Assembly: GCA_016722525.1 (NCBI GenBank)
Contig: JADKJB010000008.1
Location: 186,001-250,000, forward strand
Length of the DNA: 64,000 nt
Source: Bacteroidota bacterium
GTDB lineage: Bacteria > Bacteroidota > Bacteroidia > AKYH767-A > OLB10
Direction of reading: 5' to 3'
The position numbers and the translations under genes were made by a program. The first letter of the stretch is position 1, and every line of letters starts with the position of its first letter. Below, in pieces: positions 19,539 to 29,795 of the stretch. Below the pieces are notes generated by a model, which searched no databases, was not told the origin of the DNA, and saw nothing but the letters and a program-made list of their open reading frames with translations.

Positions 19539-19846
19539 AAGGTATTCAAGTAATTGTTTCTTAGAGCGCTATTTTCTTGCTTGTAATCTGAAAAGTGTAT
19601 TAAAGTGCTAATATATGGAAGAAATTGAAAGCTTGCAAGAGGTTTATGGATAATTTATTAAACCGCGGAGGAGATTTCAAAGAAATCTGCTAAAATGAAA
19701 TGCTCAGATAAAAATGATTTTTTAAATTTAACAACCACGAAGGTTTTTTTCGATTGAGTGGGTTTTTACACAACCAATTAATTGTCTTTTAGTTGTAAGA
19801 AGCTAATAATCAAATAGAAATACTAAAAAAAAGTAGTGTATAACAA
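19539..19846. other. intergenic region with one small hairpin
   Basis: About 308 bp between the five-haem cytochrome start and the permease stop. It contains a 7-bp stem with a three-base loop, AGATTTC-AAA-GAAATCT (19672-19688), without a T run. The rest is AT-rich with no gene seen. It should hold the cytochrome promoter. Confidence 0.5.
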
Positions 19847-21121
19847 CTATCCATTTGATCTGATAGCTTCAACCGGATCCAGTTTGGAAGCGGTATAGGC
19901 AGGTATAAATCCTGAAATGATGCCAATAATGGCAGAAATAATAAAGCCTCTAACAATATTAGTGAAAGAAAGAGACAGGTCGAAATCGAGCATACTGGAT
20001 GCGCCTTCAGCAATTAAAAACACCAAAAGCAACCCGATAGCGCCCCCTATAATGCACAAGGTAACAGCTTCTGAAAGAAACTGAACCAAAATAAAATATT
20101 TTTTTGCACCTAAAGATTTTTGAATACCTATTTGATTGGTTCTTTCCCTGACAGAAACGAACATAATGTTGGCAATTCCAAAACCACCGACCAGAATTGA
20201 AAAGCCTCCAATGATCCAACCGGCAACTCCAATTACATCAAACAAACTTCCAATCTGATTGGATAACAATTTTGATTCATTCAAAGCAAAATCATCTTCT
20301 TCGGCAGGGCGCAGCCTTCGAACAGATCGCATAACACCTCTCAGATCTTCCGATAGTTCGGCATTAGTCACGCCGGGATTGCCTTTCACCTGAATCATTG
20401 GCTGTATTCGATCCGACTTGAGATTCATAATATTTCGAGCAAAATTTACGGGAATGAGTAGCGTGTTATCCAAGCTGCTTCCCATAATGCTACTTCCTTC
20501 TTTGGCAAAAACACCGATCACAATAAATTTTCGCCCCAGAGCCAGCACTTCTTTGCCAATAGGGTCCGAATTCTCAAAAAGGTTGGCATTAACTTCTGAT
20601 CCAATTATTGCAATAGGTCTTCCACCGGCTGATTCTTGCTCTGTAAAATATCTGCCAGTTGCAAGTTCAAAAGATTTTATCTGATCAAAATCATGCGAAA
20701 CAGCAACAACGTCTATGTTTTCAATGGATGAGCTGCCATGCTTAATTGTTTTACCACCTAATGAGGCTGTATAAGTCATGGCTGCCGCGGAAAGAGTTCG
20801 CTCTTGCAGCTGTTCCATTTCCTTAAAATCAGGAAGGGGTCTTTGCCAATATTTCCACCATGGGTAATCAGAGCCAAATGCCCAAGGCCATTTCTGAACA
20901 TAAATCACATTATCTCCCAACGACTCAACACTCTCTCTCACATTTTTTTCCAGGGAATCAACCACAGTAAATACTAGAATAATAGTAAATATACCAATGG
21001 TAATTCCCAGTAAGGAAAGGAACGTCCGCAACTTATTTACCGACAAAGCATGGAAAGCGAATAGTATGCTTTCCTTTATTAATTTTAGATAGATGAACAC
21101 AGTTTGTAGTTGAGACCTCAA
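19847..21121 (-). CDS. MacB/FtsX-type ABC transporter permease
   Basis: A 424-residue permease. A transmembrane helix near residues 30-55 (LRTFLSLLGITIGIFTIILVF) is followed by a large periplasmic MacB-type domain (about 55-280) and three C-terminal FtsX helices. The conserved FtsX loop VSVRERTNQIGIQKSLGAKK (about residue 325) is present. It would work with a separate ATPase, which is not in the window, in mechanotransmission or lipoprotein/peptide export. The frame is intact. It is divergent from purH. Confidence 0.88.
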   Translation of the reverse strand: MRSQLQTVFIYLKLIKESILFAFHALSVNKLRTFLSLLGITIGIFTIILVFTVVDSLEKNVRESVESLGDNVIYVQKWPWAFGSDYPWWKYWQRPLPDFKEMEQLQERTLSAAAMTYTASLGGKTIKHGSSSIENIDVVAVSHDFDQIKSFELATGRYFTEQESAGGRPIAIIGSEVNANLFENSDPIGKEVLALGRKFIVIGVFAKEGSSIMGSSLDNTLLIPVNFARNIMNLKSDRIQPMIQVKGNPGVTNAELSEDLRGVMRSVRRLRPAEEDDFALNESKLLSNQIGSLFDVIGVAGWIIGGFSILVGGFGIANIMFVSVRERTNQIGIQKSLGAKKYFILVQFLSEAVTLCIIGGAIGLLLVFLIAEGASSMLDFDLSLSFTNIVRGFIISAIIGIISGFIPAYTASKLDPVEAIRSNG

Positions 21122-21218
21122 ATTTACACATTCGATTTCATATTCACCGTTAAATAAATAGATGTGAAATGGATGTTTAACTTTTAATTCAGAAACTAAT
21201 TATTGAACACAATATAAC

Positions 21219-21226
21219 TACCTTTG
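21219..21226 (+). promoter_or_regulatory. -7 element upstream of purH
   Basis: TACCTTTG matches TAnnTTTG exactly and lies 42 bp before the purH ATG. The nearest upstream TTG (21203-21205) is only 13 nt away, which is short, so the -33 part is weak. Confidence 0.4.
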
Positions 21227-21267
21227 CAATTACTTTTCAGCAACAATTCAGCAACTTATTTCTCTTT

Positions 21268-22791
21268 ATGCCTGATCAAAATAAAATTGGCTCAGCTCTT
21301 ATTTCTGTTTATCACAAAGATGGTTTAGCTCCCATCATTGAATTGCTTCATAAGTTAGGTGTTGTTATTTATGCCACAGGAGGAACTCAGGATTTTATAA
21401 CTGCAATGGGAGTACCAGTAGTTGCAGTAGAAAATATTACTGATTATCCTTCGATTTTGGGCGGCAGAGTTAAAACCCTTCATCCAAAAGTTTTTGGAGG
21501 TATTTTAGGAAGAAGAGAAAATAGCGAAGATCTATTGCAATTGGAAAATTATAAGATTCCTGCCATTGATCTCGTTATTGTTGATTTGTATCCTTTCGAA
21601 AAAACTGTTGCTTCAAATGCCGGTCAGGATGAAATAATTGAGAAAATTGATGTTGGCGGGATCTCTCTCATTCGGGCCGCCGCAAAGAATTTTAACGATG
21701 TAGTGATAATCCCGTCTTTAGATGATTATGCAGTGCTTTTAGATGAATTGAAATCAAGTAATGGTTGTACTTCATTGGAATTCAGGCGCAAACAGGCAGC
21801 CAAAGCTTTTGCGGTTTCGTCGCATTACGATACCGCAATTCACTCCTGGTTTGTAGGAAATGCTACCAATGTCTTCAAATCAAGCATCCTTAAAAGTCAA
21901 ACATTAAGATATGGGGAAAATCCTCATCAGCAGGGTGTTTTTTATGGAAATCTGGATGAAATGCTGGAACAATTGGCGGGCAGAGAACTATCCTATAATA
22001 ATCTCCTCGATATTGATGCTGCCCTTTCACTGGCCAATGATTTTAAAACTCCCGTTACAGCAATCCTTAAACATAACAATGCCTGTGGAGTTGCCACCGG
22101 ACCCGACCCGTTATCTAATTGGAAGGCTGCGTTAGCAGCTGATCCTGTTTCCGCTTTCGGGGGTATCATAGTTACCACCTCAGAGGTGAATGAAATATTG
22201 GCATCAGAAATCGGGAAGCTCTTCTTTGAAGTATTAATTGCTCCATCATTTACTCCCGGAGCGTTACAAATACTGATGGAGAAAAAAAACAGGATTCTAC
22301 TCCAGCTAAAAAAGCAAATGGTGCAAGAGAAGCAGTTCAGAACTATCCTCAACGGTGTGTTATGGCAAGAACGTGATAGCAGTGTTGAAACCGAAGTTAA
22401 TCTTCAATCAGTAACTTCGGTTTTACCAACTGCAGAACAAATCAGAGATCTGTTATTTGCTAATGCAATTGTAAAACACAGTCGTTCCAACACCATTGTT
22501 ATTGCCAGTGAATCGCGACTGATTGCAGCAGGTGTTGGTCAAACTTCCAGAGTGGATGCCTTGGAACAAGCTATTGAAAAGGCCCGTAAATTCGGACTGA
22601 GCATAGAAGGTGCGGTGATGGCTTCTGATGCGTTCTTCCCTTTCCCTGATTGTGTTGAAATTGCACACAAAGCAGGTATTAAAGCCGTTATTCAACCTGG
22701 TGGATCTAAGAAAGATCAGGAATCCATTGATTATTGTAACAAAAACGGGTTGTCGATGGTATTTACAGGAGTTCGGCACTTCCGTCACTGA
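21268..22791 (+). CDS. purH: bifunctional AICAR transformylase / IMP cyclohydrolase
   Basis: PurH carries out the last two steps of de novo IMP synthesis. Its 507 residues are standard. The N-terminal MGS-like cyclohydrolase domain has SVYHKDGL, YATGGTQDFI and GGRVKTLHPKVFGGIL. The C-terminal formyltransferase domain has LRYGENPHQQG (about residue 212), the catalytic KHNNACG (about residue 267), and SDAFFPFPD with QPGGSKKD near the end. The frame is intact. It precedes mreB by 114 bp. Confidence 0.96.
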   Translation: MPDQNKIGSALISVYHKDGLAPIIELLHKLGVVIYATGGTQDFITAMGVPVVAVENITDYPSILGGRVKTLHPKVFGGILGRRENSEDLLQLENYKIPAIDLVIVDLYPFEKTVASNAGQDEIIEKIDVGGISLIRAAAKNFNDVVIIPSLDDYAVLLDELKSSNGCTSLEFRRKQAAKAFAVSSHYDTAIHSWFVGNATNVFKSSILKSQTLRYGENPHQQGVFYGNLDEMLEQLAGRELSYNNLLDIDAALSLANDFKTPVTAILKHNNACGVATGPDPLSNWKAALAADPVSAFGGIIVTTSEVNEILASEIGKLFFEVLIAPSFTPGALQILMEKKNRILLQLKKQMVQEKQFRTILNGVLWQERDSSVETEVNLQSVTSVLPTAEQIRDLLFANAIVKHSRSNTIVIASESRLIAAGVGQTSRVDALEQAIEKARKFGLSIEGAVMASDAFFPFPDCVEIAHKAGIKAVIQPGGSKKDQESIDYCNKNGLSMVFTGVRHFRH

Positions 22792-22905
22792 CAATCAATT
22801 GTCAGTATCTTGCTTAATTAAGTTTAACTATTCAATTGTACATCATTATCTTTAACCCCTGAAAGTTCCGCAAGGAAGGATCAGTTACCGCAAAAACACA
22901 ACGAA

Positions 22906-23928
22906 ATGGGCTTGTTTGACTTGCTTACTCAGGAGATTGCTATTGACCTGGGAACCGCCAACACTTTGATTATCGCCAATGATAAAGTGGTGGTTGATGA
23001 ACCTTCTATAGTTGCTATCGACAGAACTACCGGTCGGGTATTGGCCGTTGGCAAGCAAGCTATGATGATGCATGGAAAGACGCACGAAAACATCAAAACA
23101 ATTCGGCCTTTGAAGGACGGCGTAATTGCCGATTTCGATGCTGCTGAACATATGATCCGCGGGATGATCAAAATGATTAATCCGGGAAAAAGACTTTTCT
23201 CTCCTTCATTGAAGATGGTTATTTGCATTCCTTCCGGTATTACTGAAGTTGAAAAACGTGCTGTGCGTGATTCCGCTGAACATGCAGGTGGAAAGGAAGT
23301 TTATCTGATTCATGAGCCTATGGCTGCTGCCATTGGAATTGGTATTGATGTGGAAGAACCCATGGGTAATATGATTATTGATATCGGTGGAGGCACAAGT
23401 GAAATTGCTGTTATCGCTCTTGGCGGAATAGTTTGCGATCAATCGATTCGCGTTGCCGGAGATGGTTTTACCACTGATATATGGGATTATATGCGCCGGC
23501 AGCACAACATTCTCATAGGAGAACGGTCTGCCGAAAGAATTAAAATTGAAGTTGGATCTGCTTTGCCTGAATTAGATAATCCTCCTCCTGATTTTGCAGT
23601 TCATGGAAGAGATCTTATGACCGGTATCCCAAAAGAAATTACCGTTTCCTATTCCGAAATTGCACATGCTCTTGATAAATCGATCTCCAAAATTGAAGAA
23701 GCGATTCTGAAAGCTCTTGAAATTACGCCTCCCGAATTATCAGCTGATATTTATCGCACCGGTATCTATCTCACCGGTGGTGGCGCCTTGCTTCGTGGGC
23801 TTGATAAGCGAATTTCAATGAAAACGAAGTTGCCTGTTCATGTTGCTGAAGATCCCCTTCGTGCGGTAGTGCGTGGCACCGGAATTGCATTGAAAAATAT
23901 TGACCGGTTCAAATTCCTCATACCTTAA
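22906..23928 (+). CDS. mreB: rod shape-determining protein MreB
   Basis: A bacterial actin homologue of 340 residues that forms membrane-bound filaments directing lateral wall synthesis. The nucleotide-binding signatures are visible: IAIDLGTANTLI (phosphate 1, about residue 11), IIDIGGGTSEIAV (phosphate 2, about residue 159) and YLTGGGALLRGL (adenosine, about residue 287). The start at 22906 (MGLFDLLTQEIAIDLG) fits the family. It is the first gene of the elongasome operon, with a hairpin directly after its stop. Confidence 0.96.
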   Translation: MGLFDLLTQEIAIDLGTANTLIIANDKVVVDEPSIVAIDRTTGRVLAVGKQAMMMHGKTHENIKTIRPLKDGVIADFDAAEHMIRGMIKMINPGKRLFSPSLKMVICIPSGITEVEKRAVRDSAEHAGGKEVYLIHEPMAAAIGIGIDVEEPMGNMIIDIGGGTSEIAVIALGGIVCDQSIRVAGDGFTTDIWDYMRRQHNILIGERSAERIKIEVGSALPELDNPPPDFAVHGRDLMTGIPKEITVSYSEIAHALDKSISKIEEAILKALEITPPELSADIYRTGIYLTGGGALLRGLDKRISMKTKLPVHVAEDPLRAVVRGTGIALKNIDRFKFLIP

Positions 23929-23932
23929 TTGG

Positions 23933-23964
23933 TAAAATCCCTGAAGCACATTCCGGGGATTTTA
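23933..23964 (+). terminator. intercistronic hairpin after mreB (possible attenuator or mRNA stabiliser)
   Basis: A perfect 9-bp stem, TAAAATCCC (23933-23941) with GGGATTTTA (23956-23964), and a 14-nt loop lie four bases after the mreB stop and 140 bp before mreC. No T run follows, so partial termination or 3'-end protection of mreB mRNA is more likely than full termination. Confidence 0.55.
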
Positions 23965-24103
23965 AGTAGCTATAATCCTATTAGTGTATTGCCACCAACG
24001 TTATATGTTCCGGGAGTTAACGACAGGTTGCAATTCTTACAAATTAGTAAGGAAACCCGGAAGTCCATCAAACGTTATTTTTTAAAATCGAAACTAAAAG
24101 TTA

Positions 24104-24943
24104 ATGAGAAGCCTGTTCCTTCTGCTTTGGAGAAATAATTTTACGCTGCTCTTTCTTTTTTTGTTGTCGTTTGGTTTTTTTATGATAATACGAAATAATA
24201 ATTTCCAGCAGGTTTCTGTTTTTAACTCCACTAATAAAATTGCGGCTACTATTTTGGAAGCCACCAACTATGTAAAGGAATATATTAATTTGAAAGAGAA
24301 CAATGCATCTCTGGCAAGAGAAAATGCCAGGTTAAAAAGTCAGCTCCCCGATGCCTTTTATGAAAATGGTGCCTTGCGAACTGTCATTGCTGATTCTGCC
24401 CGATATCAGCAATACTCATTCATCACAGCCCGTGTAATAAATAACTCTATAAATCGAAGAAACAATTATATTACACTTGATAAAGGTAGTTTACAGGGGG
24501 TTGAAAAGGATATGGGAGTGATTTCGAGTTCCGGAGTTGTTGGTATCGTTAAAGACGTATCTCCTCATTATAGCACAGTGATGTCTGTACTTCATAAAAA
24601 TACCCGCATCAGTACTAAATTTAAAAACAGTAATTATTTCGGATCTTTGGTTTGGGAAGGTAATGATGTGAAAGAGGCCACATTACTTGAAATAGCCAAA
24701 CACGTGAAGTTTCAGGTTGGTGATACTTTAATTTCTACTGTATATTCCTCTATTTTTCCGGAAGGGATAATGGTTGGAGTAGTGAAAGAATTTGAATTAA
24801 AGCCGGGTGATAATTTCTACCAAATTACGGTTAAGCTGACCACCAACTTTGGGAATCTTTCACATGTTTATATTGTAGATAACTTGCTCAAAAAGGAACA
24901 ATGGTTACTCGAGAAAAATTCTGTTTCAAAAGATGATAACTGA
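24104..24943 (+). CDS. mreC: rod shape-determining protein MreC
   Basis: A 279-residue bitopic membrane protein. It has an N-terminal transmembrane helix (about residues 8-27), a coiled-coil (about 55-85, with ENNASLARENARLKSQL) and a beta-rich periplasmic domain containing the family signature RNNYITLDKGSLQGVEKDMGVISSSGVVG in two short pieces. MreC links MreB filaments to the wall synthases. The frame is intact and overlaps mreD by 11 bp. Confidence 0.93.
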   Translation: MRSLFLLLWRNNFTLLFLFLLSFGFFMIIRNNNFQQVSVFNSTNKIAATILEATNYVKEYINLKENNASLARENARLKSQLPDAFYENGALRTVIADSARYQQYSFITARVINNSINRRNNYITLDKGSLQGVEKDMGVISSSGVVGIVKDVSPHYSTVMSVLHKNTRISTKFKNSNYFGSLVWEGNDVKEATLLEIAKHVKFQVGDTLISTVYSSIFPEGIMVGVVKEFELKPGDNFYQITVKLTTNFGNLSHVYIVDNLLKKEQWLLEKNSVSKDDN

Positions 24944-25449
24944 CCTGATCCTATTTTTATTCAGATTGCTGTTACTGCTTGCCGTGCAGGTGGTGGTGTT
25001 GAATAACATCCAGTTTTCGGGATTTATTAATCCGTTTGTTTATATCATGTTTGTGATGATGCTACCTGTGCGTCTTCCTAAAACTTTTTTACTGCTAATA
25101 GCTTTCGGAACAGGATTGTTGGTGGATATTTTTTCTAACACCATGGGAATGCATGCGGTTGCCTGCCTGGTAATGGCGTATGCGCGCCCTTCGTTATTAC
25201 GTATTTTGGCTCCACGGGATGGCTACGAAGCTGAATCTTCGCCTTCCGTAAAGGAGCTGGGATTTACATGGTTTTTAATTTATGCAAGTTCTTTAACATT
25301 CATACACCACTTTGTTTTGTTTTATATTGAAGTTTTCGTTTCTCCGAGTTCTTTACTACTTTTTGAGAATAATTTTGAGTTCAATTGCTACTCTTCTTGT
25401 AATTATGATAAGTCAATACCTATTTGGCAAATCGGTTAACGAAAAATGA
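24933..25449 (+). CDS. mreD: rod shape-determining protein MreD (two frameshifts)
   Basis: A small polytopic membrane protein. The first 130 residues (LLLAVQVVVLNNIQF, INPFVYIMFVMMLPV and following helices) are in one frame. After FYIEV the expected end (FRFSEFFTTF, then LRIILSSIATLLVIMISQYLFG) is split by two missing Ts, near 25337 and 25370. With both restored the last helix is intact and the stop TGA falls at 25447-25449, overlapping the mrdA ATG in an ATGA. The uncorrected frame would end at 25439 with a polar tail that looks wrong for MreD. Confidence 0.87.
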
Positions 25450-27334
25450 ACCAATATTCAGGTCAGCGCTATGTAATATTAGGAATTTTTACGGTGGTGA
25501 TGTTCATTTACCTGGTTAGATTATTTTATATTCATGTAGTTGATAACAGTTACAAGCTTTCGGCCAACAACAATGTTTTAAGGTATGTAACCGAATATCC
25601 TGCACGTGGATTGGTTTATGATCGTAATGGAAAACTTTTGGTGTATAATGAAGCAGTTTATGATTTAATGGTAGTACCCAAGCAGGTCAAGGACTTAGAT
25701 ACGATCCAATTTTGTACTATTATTGGAATTACTAAAGAAGAATTTATAAAGAAATTTAAGAAAGCAAAAACGTACTCAAGAGTAAAATCATCAATTTTTG
25801 AAAAGCAACTGTCAGCCGAAACGTATGCAGTGCTTCAAGAAAAACTTTTCAAGTTCAGTGGTTTTTATGTACAGCCTCGAACGCTTCGTAAATATCCCGG
25901 TAAAATAGCTGCTCACACGCTTGGATACATTGGTGAGGTAGATGATAAACTGGTTGCTAAAAATCCGTATTATCGCTCCGGTGATTATATTGGTATTAGT
26001 GGCCTGGAGCAATCTTATGAAGAGGAACTAAGAGGTCAGCGGGGCGTCAGGGTGGTGATGGTGGATGTTTTTAATCGGGAAAAGGGCAGTTTCGGCAATG
26101 GTGAATACGATACTGCTGCGGTCTCAGGAAAAAATTTGATGACCACCATTGATCTCGAATTGCAACTCTTGGGAGAGAAATTGCTGGAAAATAAAATTGG
26201 AAGCGTAGTAGCTATTGAACCTGCTACCGGTGAAATACTTGCTATTGTGACCAAGCCCACTTACGATCCCAATCTGTTAGTTGGAAGAGTACGCTCAAAA
26301 AATTATGTAGCTCTGCTTCGGGATGAACTGAAGCCACTTTTCAATCGGGCCATGATGGCTTATTATCCACCGGGTTCTACTTTTAAATTAGTTAACGCAC
26401 TTATCGCCGAACAGGAAGGAATCATTTCAACTGCAACCGTCTTTCCGCACTCTTTTGTTGTGGGAAGTAAATCGGTAAAATGCCATCCGCATCCGGGAGG
26501 ACTCGATTTGCGTGCCGCTATTCAGTATTCATGCAATCCTTATTTCTGTAATACCTTCAGAGCATTTGTTGACAACCGCAAATTTGTTAATAGCGAAGCT
26601 GGGTATAGGCTTTGGCGTGAGTACGTGCTTAGTTTTGGCGTTGGACGAAAAATAGGTGTCGATTTGCCACATGAATTGAGTGGCTTAGTTCCTACTGTTG
26701 AGTTTTATGACCGCTACTATGGCAAGAACAGATGGAAAGCATCAACATTTTTTCATTAGGAATAGGTCAGGGTGAGTTAGGTGTAACACCTTTGCAAATG
26801 GCAAATATTATGTGCATAATTGCCAATAAAGGGCATTTCTTTACTCCACACATTGTAAAAAAGATTAATGATCAATCTAATAAAACCAGGAATCTCGCCG
26901 AACAGCACCGAACTAAAGTGAGTACTGATAAATTCGATGCAATTCAAGATGGAATGCAACGTGTTGTGGAAGCAGGGACGGGACGTATTGCGCAATTTGG
27001 GAAAGTGGTTATTTGTGGAAAAACGGGAACCGCCCAAAATCCGCATGGAAAAGATCACTCTTTATTTGTGGCATTTGCACCTCGCGAAAACCCCAAAATT
27101 GCCATAGCAGTAATGGTAGAGAATTCAGGGTTTGGAGCAGCTTGGGCTGCTCCGGTGGCTAGTCTTATGATGGAACAGTACCTGACGGATTCGATTTCAA
27201 GACCTGAATTGTATGAAAGAATGATTAATGGAAATTTGCTTCCTACACGAAGTGATTCACTCTTAAAGAAAAGTGATAGTCCTGATGTGCCAATTATTGA
27301 ACCTGTTGTTGCGGTGAAACCTAAAAAGCCATGA
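25446..27334 (+). CDS. mrdA: penicillin-binding protein 2 (one frameshift)
   Basis: The class B transpeptidase of the elongasome. It has an N-terminal membrane anchor (about residues 9-27), a PBP dimerisation domain (PARGLVYDRNGKLLV, about residue 51), the catalytic SxxK in GSTFKL (about residue 315), SxN as SCN (YSCNPYF) and KTG in CGKTGTAQN. A frameshift near 26746, where one base is missing before a T run, separates KASTxFSLGIGQGELGVTPLQ. Restored length is about 628 residues. It overlaps mreD by 4 bp and rodA by 4 bp, showing tight translational coupling. Confidence 0.93.
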
Positions 27335-28593
27335 GGAAACAACAGAGCATTTTTCAAAATATTGACTGGATGATTGTTGGAATTTACCTCACGCTTATGT
27401 TAATTGGATGGATTAATATTTATGCTGCTGTTTATAATGAGGAACACAAAAGTATACTTGACATTTCTCAAAATTACGGACGACAGTTAATTTGGATAGT
27501 TACTTCATTGGTACTTGTTGTTTTTTTGTTGGTTATTGATGGCAAATTTTATGAGGCATTTTCTTATATAATATATGGCGCTGTTTTAATGGTTTTGATA
27601 GCAGTATTGCTCTTTGGTCGTGAAGTTGCGGGCTCAAAATCATGGTTTGAAGTTGGTGCTTTTCGTATCCAGCCAGCTGAATTTGCCAAATTTGCAACCG
27701 GACTGGCACTGGCAAAATATTTGAGCATAGTGAATATTAATATGCGCGATTTAAAGACAAAAATACTGGCAGGTGTAATAATTTTAATTCCGTTTGGTTT
27801 AATACTCTTACAAAATGATACCGGGTCGGCATTGGTGTTTACTTCTTTTATTTTCGTTTTGTATCGCGAAGGGCTTTCTCAAAATTTTTTAATTATTGGC
27901 TTCTTTGCGGTGCTGCTTTTTGTTTTAACACTCATGATTTCAAAAACGATAATATTGGTTGTGGTAGGAACCATTGCCGCAATCGCTATTTTGATGCTTC
28001 GAAAAACCAGAAGAAATATTATCACAATAGCTGTTATTTTTCTCGTTGCTTCTTCTGTAGTTTACAGTGTAGATTATTTTTTTAATCATGTATTAGAATC
28101 TCATCAAAAAGAACGAATCAATGTTTTATTGGGTAAAGAAACCGATTTAAAAGGTGCGGGTTACAATGTGAATCAAAGTCTGATTGCAATAGGCTCCGGT
28201 GGAGTTGCAGGTAAAGGTTTTCTGAACGGAACTCAAACAAAATTTGATTTCGTGCCGGAGCAAAGCACTGATTTTATATTTTGTACAGTTGGTGAAGAAT
28301 GGGGATTCCTTGGCTCGCTCGTTGTTATTGGTTTGTTTACAGCCTTGTTGTATCGAATTGTTTTTATTGCCGAACGACAAAAGTCGCAATTTACCAGAAT
28401 TTATGCTTACGGTGTAGCCTCTATCATTTTCATGCACGTAATGGTAAATATTGGTATGGCAATAGGATTGCTGCCTGTAATCGGAATTCCATTACCCTTT
28501 CTTAGTTATGGCGGCTCCTCCCTATGGTCATTTACTATTTTGCTTTTTATATTAGTTAAACTGGATAGTTACAGAACGTTTATTTTGAGATAA
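27331..28593 (+). CDS. rodA: rod shape-determining protein RodA (SEDS glycosyltransferase)
   Basis: A 420-residue SEDS-family peptidoglycan polymerase with about ten transmembrane helices. Family signatures include GSKSWFEVGAFRIQPAEFAK (about residue 101), QNDTGSALVF (about 159), the catalytic-loop region FVPEQSTDFIFCTVGEEWGFLG (about 307), and IPLPFLSYGGSSL near the C-terminus. It partners with PBP2 encoded just upstream. The frame is intact. It is the last gene of the operon; no clear terminator follows. Confidence 0.95.
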   Translation: MRKQQSIFQNIDWMIVGIYLTLMLIGWINIYAAVYNEEHKSILDISQNYGRQLIWIVTSLVLVVFLLVIDGKFYEAFSYIIYGAVLMVLIAVLLFGREVAGSKSWFEVGAFRIQPAEFAKFATGLALAKYLSIVNINMRDLKTKILAGVIILIPFGLILLQNDTGSALVFTSFIFVLYREGLSQNFLIIGFFAVLLFVLTLMISKTIILVVVGTIAAIAILMLRKTRRNIITIAVIFLVASSVVYSVDYFFNHVLESHQKERINVLLGKETDLKGAGYNVNQSLIAIGSGGVAGKGFLNGTQTKFDFVPEQSTDFIFCTVGEEWGFLGSLVVIGLFTALLYRIVFIAERQKSQFTRIYAYGVASIIFMHVMVNIGMAIGLLPVIGIPLPFLSYGGSSLWSFTILLFILVKLDSYRTFILR

Positions 28594-29257
28594 GAAATTA
28601 ATTCGCAGGTAACTAATTTAATATTCTTATCTGGTTTTTTGAAAGTTACAAAGAAGAATTTTTGAAACTAATTTTGTTTTCCTGTTTCGAAGTTTTTAGT
28701 ACTTGCACTTTTTTATCTGTACTCTTAATTTATAAAAATTTCAATTATAAAAATAATTCAAGTTGCTCGCTGGATAATGGTTTTTAATTCTCAATTCTGG
28801 AATTCAAAAGTTAAAAGTATGATCCCGCTCCCCACAACCAAATTTTACCTCCCTCCACCCAACAATTTTCCTTGCACCCGCCACTTCATTTCAAAATCAC
28901 GCAAAAGTTATACACCGTTTTTAGTCATCTTTAGGGCTTAAGGAATTGCTATTGAGCGAACAGAACGAAGATTTTCGGTTGATAAGTTGCGTTTTTTTTT
29001 TTTTTTTTTACAAATTTTTTCATTTTCAACCACCTACTATTGGTGTGAAATGGCAACAACAATAAATAGTTGCTATTAAATTTTAGTTCCGCTTTCCAAT
29101 GCTTTTACTGCGGAAAGCAGCTGTTTAGAATTAACTGTATTCCCCCCGATGCAGTGAATTTTTGAGTGAAGAATATGTGCTGTTTTTAATGCAGCGTTAT
29201 CAAATAGTTTATAGTACTTATATACCAGAACCAGGAAAAACTTTTAATTTAACTACC
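28594..29257. other. long intergenic region with an 18-T tract
   Basis: About 660 bp between rodA and the accessory surface locus. It holds an uninterrupted run of 18 Ts (28992-29009), a C-rich patch around 28821-28875, and otherwise AT-rich sequence. No convincing gene, RNA or promoter pair was found. The frame from 29162 upstream of the next gene is probably just 5' extension. Confidence 0.5.
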
Positions 29258-29709
29258 ATGGCCACCCAACTACCAATTCTTTCACGCAAAGAAAAAAGGC
29301 GTATTGCTATTTTCACAAACAGCACATTGCACCACACGCAGCTGTTAAAAAAAACAATTTTATTTTTAATTTATTTTGTTGTAGTTCTCTACAAATTCAC
29401 AGCCAGGCGGCCACCGATGCCACCTTTACCATCGAAAATGGAACGGGCCTGTTCTTTGTCGCACTGGCTGATTCCAATTGCGCCCAAATAGAGGTGGCAA
29501 TAGGAACAAAAGCAAATTTGACGGATGTGTTCAGTCACACCTTTGAGGTGGATCAATCACCCACAGGCACACTCACCTTTACCCGCACAGGACTGCGGGT
29601 GCATTTGGGCCTGGGAGCCCTTAGCGAGCAGTTGGTGTACAATTCAAAGGTGCGCTTAAAAAACCAGGCCGGTACCTGGAGTGATTGGTATGAGTTTATA
29701 TCCAATTAA
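29258..29709 (+). CDS. short secreted protein related to T9SS surface-protein repeats (one frameshift)
   Basis: From ATG 29258 the frame gives a basic start and a hydrophobic signal helix (KKTILFLIYFVVV). One missing base near 29382 breaks it. The continuation reads SLQIHSQA, a good cleavage site, followed by a mature part (ATDATFTIENGTGLFFVAL...) and, in the same frame, EVDQSPTGTLTFTRTGLRV up to LKNQAGTWSDWYEF. The mature part, about 110 residues, looks like the N-terminal module often seen in Bacteroidota adhesin-type proteins. It may be a stand-alone protein or the detached start of the giant adhesin 86 bp downstream. Confidence 0.55.
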
Positions 29710-29795
29710 CCGATGGGCGAATAGCTGCTTATTAGCAACCTCTAGAAATAAAAATTGCATACAACCATTTTACTCACCAATAAAAATTAATCCTC

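Noticed and set aside
22453..23505. Minus-strand frames opposite purH and mreB
   Set aside because: Shadows of strongly conserved genes, with no protein features.
23929..24138. A 69-codon open frame in frame with and directly after the mreB stop
   Set aside because: MreB already has normal length, the frame starts with TTG, overlaps the mreC start and has no recognisable domain. A stretch this long without a stop can occur by chance.
28981..29010. T18 tract as a transcription terminator of rodA
   Set aside because: No stem-loop precedes it, and it is almost 400 bp past the rodA stop.
29162..29257. Upstream extension of the short secreted protein from 29162
   Set aside because: It would put about 32 polar residues before the signal helix. 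The ATG at 29258 is the simpler start.
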